12,406 bases of DNA, from the NCBI GenBank assembly GCA_049513815.1, contig JBEKVR010000146.1:1-12406 (forward strand), in the 5' to 3' direction. Positions 1-7,728 of this stretch are shown piece after piece. Source of the DNA: Roseiarcus sp049513815. Lineage in GTDB: Bacteria > Pseudomonadota > Alphaproteobacteria > Rhizobiales > Beijerinckiaceae. Numbering within the stretch: position 1 is the stretch's first letter; every line of letters begins with the position of its first letter. A model generated the notes under the pieces. It was not told where the DNA came from, ran no database searches, and worked only from the letters and a program-made list of their open reading frames with translations. Both the position numbers and the translations under genes were made by a program.

Positions 1-317
1 GGGATGGTCACGCCGGAGTTGAAGTGGCCGATGACGAAGTGGACGCCGTCGCCGACGAACTTGTTGGCGACCGAGACGCCCTGCTTGGGATCGGACACGT
101 CGTCGCCCTGCTCGAGCTCGATTTTCTGGCCGAGAATGCCGCCAGCCTTGTTGAAGTCCTCAACCGCCTGTCCGACGCCGTTGGTCAGCTGCGCGCCGAA
201 CGACGCGTTCGGGCCAGTAATCGGGCCGGCGACCGCAAACTTGATCTGCGCGTCCGCCGTGCTGGCCAAACCGAGGCCGGCGGCGAGCACGAGACCCGTC
301 AACCAGTATTTCTTCAT
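1..317 (-). CDS. Branched-chain amino acid ABC transporter, periplasmic substrate-binding protein (N-terminal part, cut by the left edge)
   Basis: Binding component of the importer encoded just upstream on the same strand. It captures the amino acid in the periplasm and delivers it to the LivHM channel. 105 complete codons are visible. Residues 1-23 form a Sec signal peptide: Lys-Lys, a Leu/Ala-rich core, then the probable cleavage site ADA|Q. The mature part starts IKFAVAGPITGPNASFGAQL, typical of type I periplasmic binding proteins of the LivJ/LivK kind. DPKQGVSVANKFV (about 76-88) and VIGHFNSG (about 95-102, a ligand-pocket segment in this family) follow. The ATG at 315-317 is preceded by AGGGAG (324-329 on the complement) six bases away. 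The gene lies 147 bases behind the DUF6867 gene and is separated from it by a hairpin, which fits separate, higher expression of the binding protein. The family call is firm; substrate preference (Leu/Ile/Val versus other amino acids, urea or amides) cannot be read from this fragment. Confidence 0.9.
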   Translation of the reverse strand, partial: MKKYWLTGLVLAAGLGLASTADAQIKFAVAGPITGPNASFGAQLTNGVGQAVEDFNKAGGILGQKIELEQGDDVSDPKQGVSVANKFVGDGVHFVIGHFNSGVTI

Positions 318-323
318 ACTACG

Positions 324-329
324 CTCCCT
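324..329 (-). promoter_or_regulatory. Ribosome binding site of the substrate-binding protein gene
   Basis: AGGGAG on the minus strand, six bases before the ATG at 317. It is a good Shine-Dalgarno match and supports that start, which also gives a well-formed signal peptide. Confidence 0.7.
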
Positions 330-335
330 GTGTTT

Positions 336-354
336 GGGGCGCAGACAGCGCCCC
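336..354 (-). promoter_or_regulatory. Perfect 7-bp hairpin between the DUF6867 gene and the binding-protein gene
   Basis: GGGGCGC (336-342), a five-base loop, then GCGCCCC (348-354). On the minus strand it ends 18 bases before the binding-protein ATG and 6 bases before its ribosome binding site. No T-run follows on either strand, so it does not look like an intrinsic terminator. A stabilising or processing hairpin at the 5' end of the binding-protein message is the more likely role; this is inference. Further up the leader there are weaker overlapping inverted repeats, CTTTG/CAAAG at 375-379 and 387-391. Confidence 0.4.
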
Positions 355-464
355 TGAGGCGGAAACGATCCCACCTTTGGCAGGATCAAAGCGTGTTTTT
401 CAGCGGGTGTCACCTGCTTCCCAGCGGTTTTCAGGCGATTTTTCGTCGTCCGCGCAGCACGAGG

Positions 465-809
465 TTAGCGCGCCCGCCAGGTTAGGCCGACCCGCTCGAA
501 GGCCCAAGAATATTGCGTCGCCATCTGATGCGACCGCATCCTCGCGTAACCGATCCAGGCCGCGAGCAACAGCAGCGCCAAAGTGACAATGTAGTAGTGG
601 AGCGACAGCAGATCCTCCTGGAACAAAGCGAAGTGGAGGAACTGCACGGCGGCGGCGAGGGCGATGGCCGCCGGAATGACGCGCCATAGCGGGCTCCAGC
701 CGCTCGCCAACGCCCGTCCCGTAGCGAAGGCGGCGGCGGCGCCGAGGACGCCGAGGATGACGAAGGCGAGGAAGCCGTAGTCGCTGTCGGCCCAAAGTAC
801 GCCGGCCAT
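465..809 (-). CDS. DUF6867 family small membrane protein of the liv operon
   Basis: 114 residues with three hydrophobic segments (about 12-30, 43-62 and 71-89), so a small inner-membrane protein. The central signature FLHFALFQEDLLSLHYYIV (about 58-75) and the C-terminal QMATQYSWAFERVG (about 95-108) match, from memory, the family annotated as DUF6867. That family is found in Hyphomicrobiales beside branched-chain amino acid transporter genes. Its function is not known to me. The start is well supported: GAGGGAGG (816-823 on the complement) lies six bases before the ATG, and the ATG shares one base with the livF stop (TGATG). This placement, with livF upstream and the binding-protein gene downstream, suggests a role as an accessory or assembly factor of the LivHMGF transporter. 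That is inference from context. The C-terminal tail is rich in Arg and is probably cytoplasmic. Confidence 0.8.
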   Translation of the reverse strand: MAGVLWADSDYGFLAFVILGVLGAAAAFATGRALASGWSPLWRVIPAAIALAAAVQFLHFALFQEDLLSLHYYIVTLALLLLAAWIGYARMRSHQMATQYSWAFERVGLTWRAR

Positions 810-1576
810 CAGTGGCCTCCCTCGAGATAAGCGGCGCGCACTTCCGGCCGCGCCAACAGCTCTTGGCCGGTGCCTTGCATGGTGATCTGGCCGTTGACCA
901 TCACATAGCCGCGGTGAGCGAGCTTGAGCGCGTGAAAGGCGTTTTGCTCGACCAGGAACACCGTGATCTGTTGGTCACGGTTGAGTTCGCCGATGGCGTT
1001 GAAGATTTGTTTGACGATCAGCGGCGCGAGGCCGAGCGACGGCTCGTCGAGCAGCAGCAGACGCGGACGACCCATCAGCGCGCGCGCGATCGCCAGCATC
1101 TGCTGCTCGCCGCCGGACAAGGTGCCGCCGCGTTGCTGACTGCGTTCTTTGAGCCGCGGGAACATCGTGAAGACCTGCTCGAGGTCGTCTTCGAAATGAG
1201 CGAAATTGTCGACCGACGCGCCCATCTGCAGGTTCTCGAACACCGTCATGCGCGGAAAAATGCGGCGGCCTTCGGGAGACTGGGCGATCGACATGCGCGC
1301 GATCTTGTGCGTCGGCATGTTGGTGATGTCCTGGCCGTCGAAGATGATCGAGCCACGCCGAGCGCGCGGTTTGCCGAAGATAGTCATCATCATCGTCGAC
1401 TTGCCGGCGCCGTTGGCGCCGATCAGGGTCACGATTTCGCCCTCGGCGACTTCGATGTCGACGCCCTTGAGCGCCTGGATCTTGCCATAGAAAGTCTCGA
1501 CGCCGCGGATCGACAGCAGCGTCTTGGGCGCAGGAGCGGCGCGCGGCGGGTCACGGCTGACAGGGACTTGGCTCAT
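809..1576 (-). CDS. livF: Branched-chain amino acid ABC transporter ATP-binding protein LivF
   Basis: One of the two ATPase subunits powering the LivHM permease; it acts on the cytoplasmic face. Of 255 residues, Walker A GANGAGKST is at about 53-61, the ABC signature LSGGEQQ at 153-159 and Walker B LLLLDEPSLGLAP at 173-185. The segment after Walker B reads FLVEQNAFHALKLAHRGYVM, with the Gln that LivF proteins carry where many ABC ATPases have the H-loop His. The first 19 residues (Pro/Arg/Ala-rich) extend beyond the usual family start at about LLSIRGVETFYG. The ATG at 1576 overlaps the livG stop by four bases (ATGA) and has CGGAGA (1584-1589 on the complement) seven bases upstream, so the longer start is accepted. 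The stop shares one base with the DUF6867 start. Length and motifs fit the family well. Confidence 0.95.
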   Translation of the reverse strand: MSQVPVSRDPPRAAPAPKTLLSIRGVETFYGKIQALKGVDIEVAEGEIVTLIGANGAGKSTMMMTIFGKPRARRGSIIFDGQDITNMPTHKIARMSIAQSPEGRRIFPRMTVFENLQMGASVDNFAHFEDDLEQVFTMFPRLKERSQQRGGTLSGGEQQMLAIARALMGRPRLLLLDEPSLGLAPLIVKQIFNAIGELNRDQQITVFLVEQNAFHALKLAHRGYVMVNGQITMQGTGQELLARPEVRAAYLEGGH

Positions 1577-2483
1577 GCGCCGATCTCCGCTTCCGCGCTG
1601 GCGAGTTCCTCATCGTCGGCGACGCCGAGGTAGGCGGCGATGACCTTCGGATCGGTGCGCACCTCCTCGGGCGTGCCGTCGGCGATCTTGATGCCGTAGT
1701 CGAGCACGACGATGTGGTCGGAAATCTGCATGACCACCGACATGTCGTGCTCGATGAGCAGGATCGAGGTGTTGTGCTCGTCGCGGATTGAATGCAGCAG
1801 TTGGTTGAGTTCGAGCGACTCGCGGGGGTTGAGGCCGGCGGCGGGTTCGTCGAGGCAGAGCAGCACCGGATCGGTGCACATCGCGCGGGCGATCTCGAGC
1901 CGCCGCTGCGCGCCGTAGGGCAGCTCGCCCGCTGGATCGTCGGCGCGGTCCATCAGGCCAATCTTGTCGAGCCAGTACTTGGCCCGCTCGACGGCCGCCG
2001 CCTCGGCGGCGCGGTAGCTCGGCGCGCCGAACAGTCCGAGGATCGTGAAACCGCTCGCCAGCATCAGCGTGTTGTGGTGGGCGACGATGAGGTTCTCCAA
2101 CACCGTCATGCCCTGGAAGAGGCGGATGTTCTGGAATGTGCGCGCCACCTTCGCTCGCCAGGCGATTTCGTTGCCCGGCATGCGTTCGAGCAGGAATATC
2201 TGCGAACCTTCGCTAATCGCGTGCTTCTTCGCCGATCGGGTCAGCGCGTCGACCTGCTCGGCCGTAGCGGCGCCGATACGAGCCAGCGCCAATCGCCCTT
2301 CGGTCGGTTTGTAGAAACCGGTGACGCAATTGAAGACGGTCGTCTTGCCGGCGCCATTGGGGCCGATCAGCGCGGTGATGTCGCCGCGGCCGACTTGGAA
2401 CGTAAGGTCGTTGACGGCGACCAGGCCGCCGAAGCGCATGGTCAGATGCTCGACGACCAGCAGGGGATTGGACTGCCAGCGCA

Positions 2484-2484
<1 letters not shown>
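1573..2484 (-). CDS. livG: Branched-chain amino acid ABC transporter ATP-binding protein LivG
   Basis: Second ATPase subunit of the importer. 303 residues from the ATG at 2484: Walker A GPNGAGKTT at about 41-49, signature LPYGAQRRLEIARA at 188-201, Walker B LLCLDEPAAGLNP at 208-220 and H-loop LLIEHD at 242-247. It is about 50 residues longer than E. coli LivG as I recall it. The extra length is mainly an insertion at about residues 64-108, between the strand after Walker A and ARTFQNIRLF, plus a short acidic tail after VIAAYLGV. The start was chosen because ATG 2484 shares one base with the livM stop (TGATG) and has AGAGGGG (2493-2499 on the complement) eight bases upstream. A TTG three bases earlier (2487) is possible but unnecessary. 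The stop overlaps livF by four bases. Confidence 0.94.
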
Positions 2485-4013
<1,529 letters not shown>

Positions 4014-4015
4014 CG

Positions 4016-4930
4016 TCAAACCTTCTCGATCTCAGGACGGCCGAGCAAGCCAGAAGGCATGAAAATAAGGGTGATCGCCAGGATCGAGAACGCGGCGACG
4101 TCCTTGTAGTCGGACGAAAAGTAGGCCGCCCAAAAGACTTCGATCAAGCCGATCGTCAGCCCGCCGAGGACCGCTCCTGGCAACGAGCCGATGCCGCCGA
4201 GGACCGCAGCGGTGAAGGCCTTGACGCCGGGCAAGAAGCCGTCGGCGAAATTCACCACGCCGTAGTACATCATGTAGAGCGTGCCGGCGACGGCGGCGAG
4301 CGATGCGCCGATGACGAAAGTGATAGAGATGGTGCGGTCGACGTCGACGCCCATCAGCGACGCCATCTTGCTGTCCTGCTCGCAGGCGCGTTGCGCTCGC
4401 CCTAGCGCCGTCTTCTGCACCAGCCACCAGAAGCCGACCAGCAGCACTCCGGTGACAACCATGATGACGATCTGGCGGTATTGCAGCACGATCTGATGGC
4501 CGGACCCGCCGACGTTGATGAAGTTGGTGAACATTGGCGGCACCGGCTTGTTGCGCGGGCCTTGGACCACCTGGACGAAATTCGACAGGAAAGTCGACAT
4601 GCCGATCGCCGAGATCAGCGGCGCGAGGCGGAACGAACCGCGCAGCGGGCGGTAAGCGATTCGTTCGATCGTCCAGTTCCACACTGAGGTGAGCACCATG
4701 CCGCCGATCAGCACGATGACGAAGGCGACCGGAAGCGAGGCGACGCCGACAACTTGTGACAAGACGAGAAAGATGAGGAGCGCGATGAAGGCGGAGAGCA
4801 TGAACACGTCGCCGTGGGCGAAATTGATCATGCCGATGATGCCGTAAACCATCGTGTAGCCGATGGCGATGAGGCCGTAGATCGATCCGAGCGTCAGCCC
4901 GTTGATGAGCTGCTGCAGGAAGTTGTCCAT
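4016..4930 (-). CDS. livH: Branched-chain amino acid ABC transporter permease LivH
   Basis: Channel-forming inner-membrane subunit. It has 304 residues from ATG 4930, close to the usual LivH length. The start MDNFLQQLINGLTLGSIYGL is the classic LivH opening, followed by IAIGYTMVYGIIGMINFAHGD (about 21-41). The cytoplasmic coupling loop that contacts the ATPases is at about 177-216 (GRAQRACEQDSKMASLMGVD, then ASLAAVAG), and VLGGIGSLPGAVLGG is at 243-257. The open frame runs on to 5047 but the upstream residues are Arg/Gly-rich with no membrane character, so 4930 is preferred. A G-rich stretch about ten bases upstream is the only candidate ribosome binding site. It is the first gene of the liv operon: its stop lies two bases before the livM ATG. 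A structured leader lies upstream at 5022-5098. Confidence 0.95.
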   Translation of the reverse strand: MDNFLQQLINGLTLGSIYGLIAIGYTMVYGIIGMINFAHGDVFMLSAFIALLIFLVLSQVVGVASLPVAFVIVLIGGMVLTSVWNWTIERIAYRPLRGSFRLAPLISAIGMSTFLSNFVQVVQGPRNKPVPPMFTNFINVGGSGHQIVLQYRQIVIMVVTGVLLVGFWWLVQKTALGRAQRACEQDSKMASLMGVDVDRTISITFVIGASLAAVAGTLYMMYYGVVNFADGFLPGVKAFTAAVLGGIGSLPGAVLGGLTIGLIEVFWAAYFSSDYKDVAAFSILAITLIFMPSGLLGRPEIEKV

Positions 4931-5021
4931 ACCGCGACGCGCCCCCGTGAAGTTCGCTTCTTCAATGCAGGAACCGCGCCATTGCCCGCCGTCCGACCAG
5001 TGGTGTTTGGCCGCCCGCCGC

Positions 5022-5060
5022 CCTGGGTTGCGCGCCGCCGCGCGCAACAGTTCCCCCAGG
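5022..5060 (-). promoter_or_regulatory. Nested inverted repeat in the livH leader
   Basis: Inner stem TTGCGCGC (5028-5035) pairs with GCGCGCAA (5040-5047) over a four-base loop. An outer arm CCTGGG (5022-5027) matches CCCAGG (5055-5060). On the minus strand it begins about 90 bases before the livH start. There is no T-run, so it is not a simple terminator. It could be a leader RNA structure or a protein-binding operator. Confidence 0.4.
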
Positions 5061-5068
5061 CGACATTA

Positions 5069-5098
5069 GCGGGCGCGCGCCCGCCCGGCAATCGCCGG
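5069..5098 (-). promoter_or_regulatory. Perfect 16-bp palindrome plus adjoining hairpin upstream of livH
   Basis: GCGGGCGC (5069-5076) is followed directly by its complement GCGCCCGC (5077-5084). CCGGC (5085-5089) then pairs with GCCGG (5094-5098) over AATC. Together with the 5022-5060 repeat, this makes three symmetric elements within 77 bases. A loop-less palindrome suits DNA binding better than RNA folding. GC-rich composition raises the chance of such matches, so the role is uncertain. Confidence 0.35.
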
Positions 5099-5723
5099 AT
5101 TCGTTTTGATCCTCAACCCCTTTCAGGCCCACTGCCGTCGCCGCGGTCGCCGGCGGCTCTGGCCGTCGCGGCGAAGCAAGTCGCGAATCGGCGCAGCCGA
5201 GGCGCGCAATTTCCAGCGAAAATGGCATTGGCCGCGCCAGGTTCGAGCAAGAAACGGCGAGGTGCGCCCCGGCTTTTCGAACGAACTTGCGTCGTGGCGG
5301 CGAATGCGCGTCGGCGACGCCCAAGGAGCGGATCAGCGAAGCGCAAGCGTCGGCCAAGGCGTGAATCCCAGGCATTGACGACGCGGCGCCGCTCGGCCGC
5401 CGATGGCGTTCCGACACTGGCGCACGCCGTTCCGGCGAGCGTTCCGCCGCCGCGGCGCTGCGCCCGAGTTGTAAGCGGGGTCGGGCGTCGCCGCTGCGAC
5501 GACCAAAATCAGATCGCTCGGCGCCGCATTCGTAGGCAGTTCGCGCGTTTCGACGCCGCATTGGCCGGAGCGATTTCGGCATGGAACTTGCGCCTTCGAT
5601 TGCGGTTGTGAGAGCGCAGCGCGCAAGCTTCGGTTAAGCTTTCGCGTGCGCAATAATGGATCGGCGGAAGCGCAAGCCGCAGCAACGGTCGATTCGCTCC
5701 GCCGCAGCCCGGAGGGCCGCGCC

Positions 5724-6002
5724 ATGGCGTCACGCGTTTCCGAGGACTTCGTTCGCCAGTTGCAGGGGTTCTGCCTGACGACGGCCGAAATTCTTTATCG
5801 GCTGCCCGACCACCTGTCGCTGCTGCAGACCTACGTTTGGCAGGACTATGACCTGGCGCCGGAATTTCCGGCGCTGCACAAGTTCCTCGACTTCTGGAAC
5901 AATTCGCTCGACGGTCCGCTTCATTCGGTCCGCGTCGCCCATGTCCGGCTGGTCGGCCCGGCCGAGATCCGCACGGTCAAGGCGCAATTCGTGCTGCACT
6001 GA
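5724..6002 (+). CDS. usg: Usg-family protein
   Basis: 92 residues matching the Usg-like family of alphaproteobacteria, named after a small gene in the Caulobacter trp region; its function is unknown. Recognisable parts are FVRQLQGFCLTTAEILYRLP (about 9-28), the aromatic stretch LLQTYVWQDYDLAPEFPALHKFLDFW (about 33-58) and the C-terminal VRVAHVRLVGPAEIRTVKAQF (about 69-89). No signal peptide or membrane segment is present, so it is probably a small soluble protein. The ATG at 5724 follows GGAGGG (5711-5716) with seven bases between. The open frame extends upstream to 5646 but those residues are not part of the family. It stands alone: no trp gene is in the window, and its stop lies 16 bases from the convergent radC stop with no clear terminator between them. 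Confidence 0.87.
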   Translation: MASRVSEDFVRQLQGFCLTTAEILYRLPDHLSLLQTYVWQDYDLAPEFPALHKFLDFWNNSLDGPLHSVRVAHVRLVGPAEIRTVKAQFVLH

Positions 6003-6018
6003 GCGCCGCTCGCGCCCG

Positions 6019-6717
6019 TCAGATCAGCCGCAGGCCCTTCAAACTCGCGTGGCCGTCGCGGCCGACGATGATGTGATCGTGGACGGCCACGCCAAGCGGC
6101 TGGGCGACGGCGATGATGTCGAGCGTCATCTTGACGTCTTGGGCGGACGGGGTCGGATCGCCGGACGGATGATTGTGGACGAGGATGACCGCGGTCGCCG
6201 ATAATTCGAGCGCGCGACGCACGACTTCGCGCGGGTAGACCGGCGTCTGATCGACCGTGCCGACGCCCTGACTTTCGTCGGCGATCAAGCCGTTCTTGCG
6301 GTCGAGAAACAGCACCCGGAACTCCTCGCGCGCGTCGAACGCCATCGCCGTGCGACAATAATCGACGACCGCGCTGAACGAGCCGACCGGCAGCCGCTTG
6401 CGCGCGACGCCCTTGGCGAAGCGCTTGGCGCCCGCCTCGACGATCTTGAATTCGGCGATCGCGCCCTGGCTCATCCCCTCGATCTCGGCGAGCCGCGCCG
6501 GCTCGGCGGCGATCGCTTCGGCGAACGACCCGAAGCGGGCGATCAGCGCCTTGGCGAGCGGTTTGACGTCGCGGCGCGGGATGGCGCGGAACAGCACCAG
6601 CTCGACGAGCTCGTAGTCGGCGACCGCTTCGGCTCCCGCCTGCAGCAAGCGCTCGCGCAAGCGCGCACGGTGGCCGAGGTAGTGGGCGGGCTCGTCAATG
6701 GCCGCGCGCCCGCTCAT
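6019..6717 (-). CDS. radC: RadC family JAB/MPN-domain protein
   Basis: 232 residues. The N-terminal half has the helix-hairpin-helix-like region of RadC (ADYELVELVLFRAIPRRDVK, about 33-52; LAEIEGMSQGAIAEFK, about 76-91). The C-terminal half is the JAMM/MPN metalloprotease-like fold: EEFRVLFLDRKNGLI at about 131-145, then the metal motif HNHPSGDPTPSAQD at 181-194 with the two His and the Asp all present. RadC was named as a DNA repair protein, but that role has been withdrawn for E. coli and the true function is unsettled. The ATG overlaps the map stop by four bases (ATGA), so the two genes are translationally coupled; this arrangement recurs in Hyphomicrobiales as I recall. Length is normal and nothing is missing. 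Confidence 0.93.
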   Translation of the reverse strand: MSGRAAIDEPAHYLGHRARLRERLLQAGAEAVADYELVELVLFRAIPRRDVKPLAKALIARFGSFAEAIAAEPARLAEIEGMSQGAIAEFKIVEAGAKRFAKGVARKRLPVGSFSAVVDYCRTAMAFDAREEFRVLFLDRKNGLIADESQGVGTVDQTPVYPREVVRRALELSATAVILVHNHPSGDPTPSAQDVKMTLDIIAVAQPLGVAVHDHIIVGRDGHASLKGLRLI

Positions 6718-7538
6718 CGCGCGTAAGGCGGATGCTCAAGGCCCGCAGGCGAAGCGGTGAAGATTTCCGCTCCCGTCTCGGTCACGCCGATCGTGTGCTC
6801 GAACTGCGCCGACAGCGAGCGGTCGCGCGTCACCGCCGTCCAACCGTCGGCGAGAACCTTCACGCCGAAGCCGCCGAGGTTGATCATCGGCTCGATGGTG
6901 AAGAACATGCCAGGGCGCAACGGCGCCCCTTCGCCGCGTTTGCCGACGTGCAGAATGTTCGGCTCGTCATGGAACAACTGGCCGAGGCCATGGCCGCAGA
7001 AGTCGCGCACCACCGAGCAGCGCTCGCTCTCGGCGTAGCTCTGGATTGCGTAGCCGATGTCGCCGACGGTCGCTCCCGGCTTGACCGCGGCGATGCCGCG
7101 CCGGAGGCACTCGTAGGTGACGTCGATCAGCCGCATCGCGCGACGCGGCGCCTCGCCCGCTACATACATGCGGCTCGCGTCGCCGTGCCAACCGTCGACG
7201 ATCAGCGTGACGTCGATGTTGAGGATATCGCCGTCGCGCAGCGGCTTGTCGTCCGGGATGCCGTGGCAGACGACATGATTGATGGACGTGCAGATCGACT
7301 TGCGGAAGCCGCGGTAGAGCAAGGGAGCCGGATAGGCGCCGTGGTCGCGGGCGAACTCGTAGATGAACTTGTCGAGCGCGTTGGTCGTCACGCCGGGCCT
7401 AACGCGCTCGGCGAGCAGGTCGAGCGCCTCGGCGGTCAGGCGGCCCGCCTTGCGCATGCCGTCGAAGCCTTCGGGGCCGTGCAACTTGATATGGCCGCTG
7501 CGCCGGCTGCGCGACTGAGCGGAATCAATGAAAGTCAT
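6714..7538 (-). CDS. map: Type I methionine aminopeptidase
   Basis: Removes the initiator Met from new proteins; cytosolic, with a two-metal site. Of 274 residues, all expected catalytic residues are present: His in CHGIPDD (about 92), Asp in NIDVT (109), Asp in WHGDASR (120), His in CGHGLG (183), His in LFHDEP (190), Glu in FFTIEPMI (216) and Glu in FEHTIGVT (247). The first 25 residues are a short basic extension ahead of the pita-bread fold. The open frame continues to 7742, but ATG 7538 is preferred because GAGGG (7545-7549 on the complement) is six bases upstream and the further extension resembles noncoding translation. It precedes radC and overlaps it by four bases. Its probable promoter is at 7589-7618. 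Confidence 0.95.
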   Translation of the reverse strand: MTFIDSAQSRSRRSGHIKLHGPEGFDGMRKAGRLTAEALDLLAERVRPGVTTNALDKFIYEFARDHGAYPAPLLYRGFRKSICTSINHVVCHGIPDDKPLRDGDILNIDVTLIVDGWHGDASRMYVAGEAPRRAMRLIDVTYECLRRGIAAVKPGATVGDIGYAIQSYAESERCSVVRDFCGHGLGQLFHDEPNILHVGKRGEGAPLRPGMFFTIEPMINLGGFGVKVLADGWTAVTRDRSLSAQFEHTIGVTETGAEIFTASPAGLEHPPYAR

Positions 7539-7588
7539 GAAGAACCCTCGGCGGGGGGACAGAAGACGCGCCCCAAACTGTCGTTCAT

Positions 7589-7618
7589 CTAATACGCCTT
7601 CGCCGCAAGGCAATACAA
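7589..7618 (-). promoter_or_regulatory. Candidate sigma-70-type promoter for map-radC
   Basis: On the minus strand, TTGTAT (complement of 7613-7618) and TATTAG (complement of 7589-7594) are 18 bases apart, placing a transcript start near 7582 and a leader of about 44 bases. The spacer contains the inverted repeat GCCTT-CGCCGC-AAGGC (7596-7611), which could be an operator. The match is moderate and this is a prediction only. Confidence 0.35.
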
Positions 7619-7728
7619 GCCGCGGCGGAAGCAATCCCGACGGCTCGCCAGGCGGGGTTTGGTCCGAGGCTGGCGGGCGGCGCGTCGCCCGTGCTAGGAC
7701 CACCAGCGTCGTGCTGAAGCGAGCGTCG

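Larger units (their letters stand above)
4931..5723. other. Gene-free divergent region between livH and usg
   Basis: About 790 bases with no convincing gene. Long open frames exist on both strands, but their translations are Arg/Ala/Pro-rich, lack recognisable motifs and have no ribosome binding sites, as expected of GC-rich noncoding DNA. The livH-proximal part holds three inverted repeats (5022-5060, 5069-5084, 5085-5098). Further along are GCGTCG-G-CGACGC at 5308-5320, three direct copies of GTTCCG at 5408, 5429 and 5441, and AAGCTT twice around a five-base spacer at 5625-5641. The promoters of livH and usg must lie here. AATAAT at 5652-5657 is a passable -10 box for usg but has no good -35 partner. 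A small RNA cannot be excluded. Confidence 0.6.

Noticed and set aside
336..354. Intrinsic terminator for the liv permease genes
   Set aside because: The stem is strong but no T-run follows on either strand, so termination here is not supported; it is kept as a possible processing or stabilising hairpin.
4931..5047. Upstream extension of LivH to 5047
   Set aside because: The added residues are Arg/Gly-rich and the family start MDNFLQQLINGLTLGSIYGL fits ATG 4930; the extension would also cover the structured leader.
4814..5725. Several open frames on both strands in the livH-usg gap
   Set aside because: They are Arg/Ala-rich, overlap one another in all frames and have neither family motifs nor ribosome sites. 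Open frames of this length are expected by chance at this GC content.
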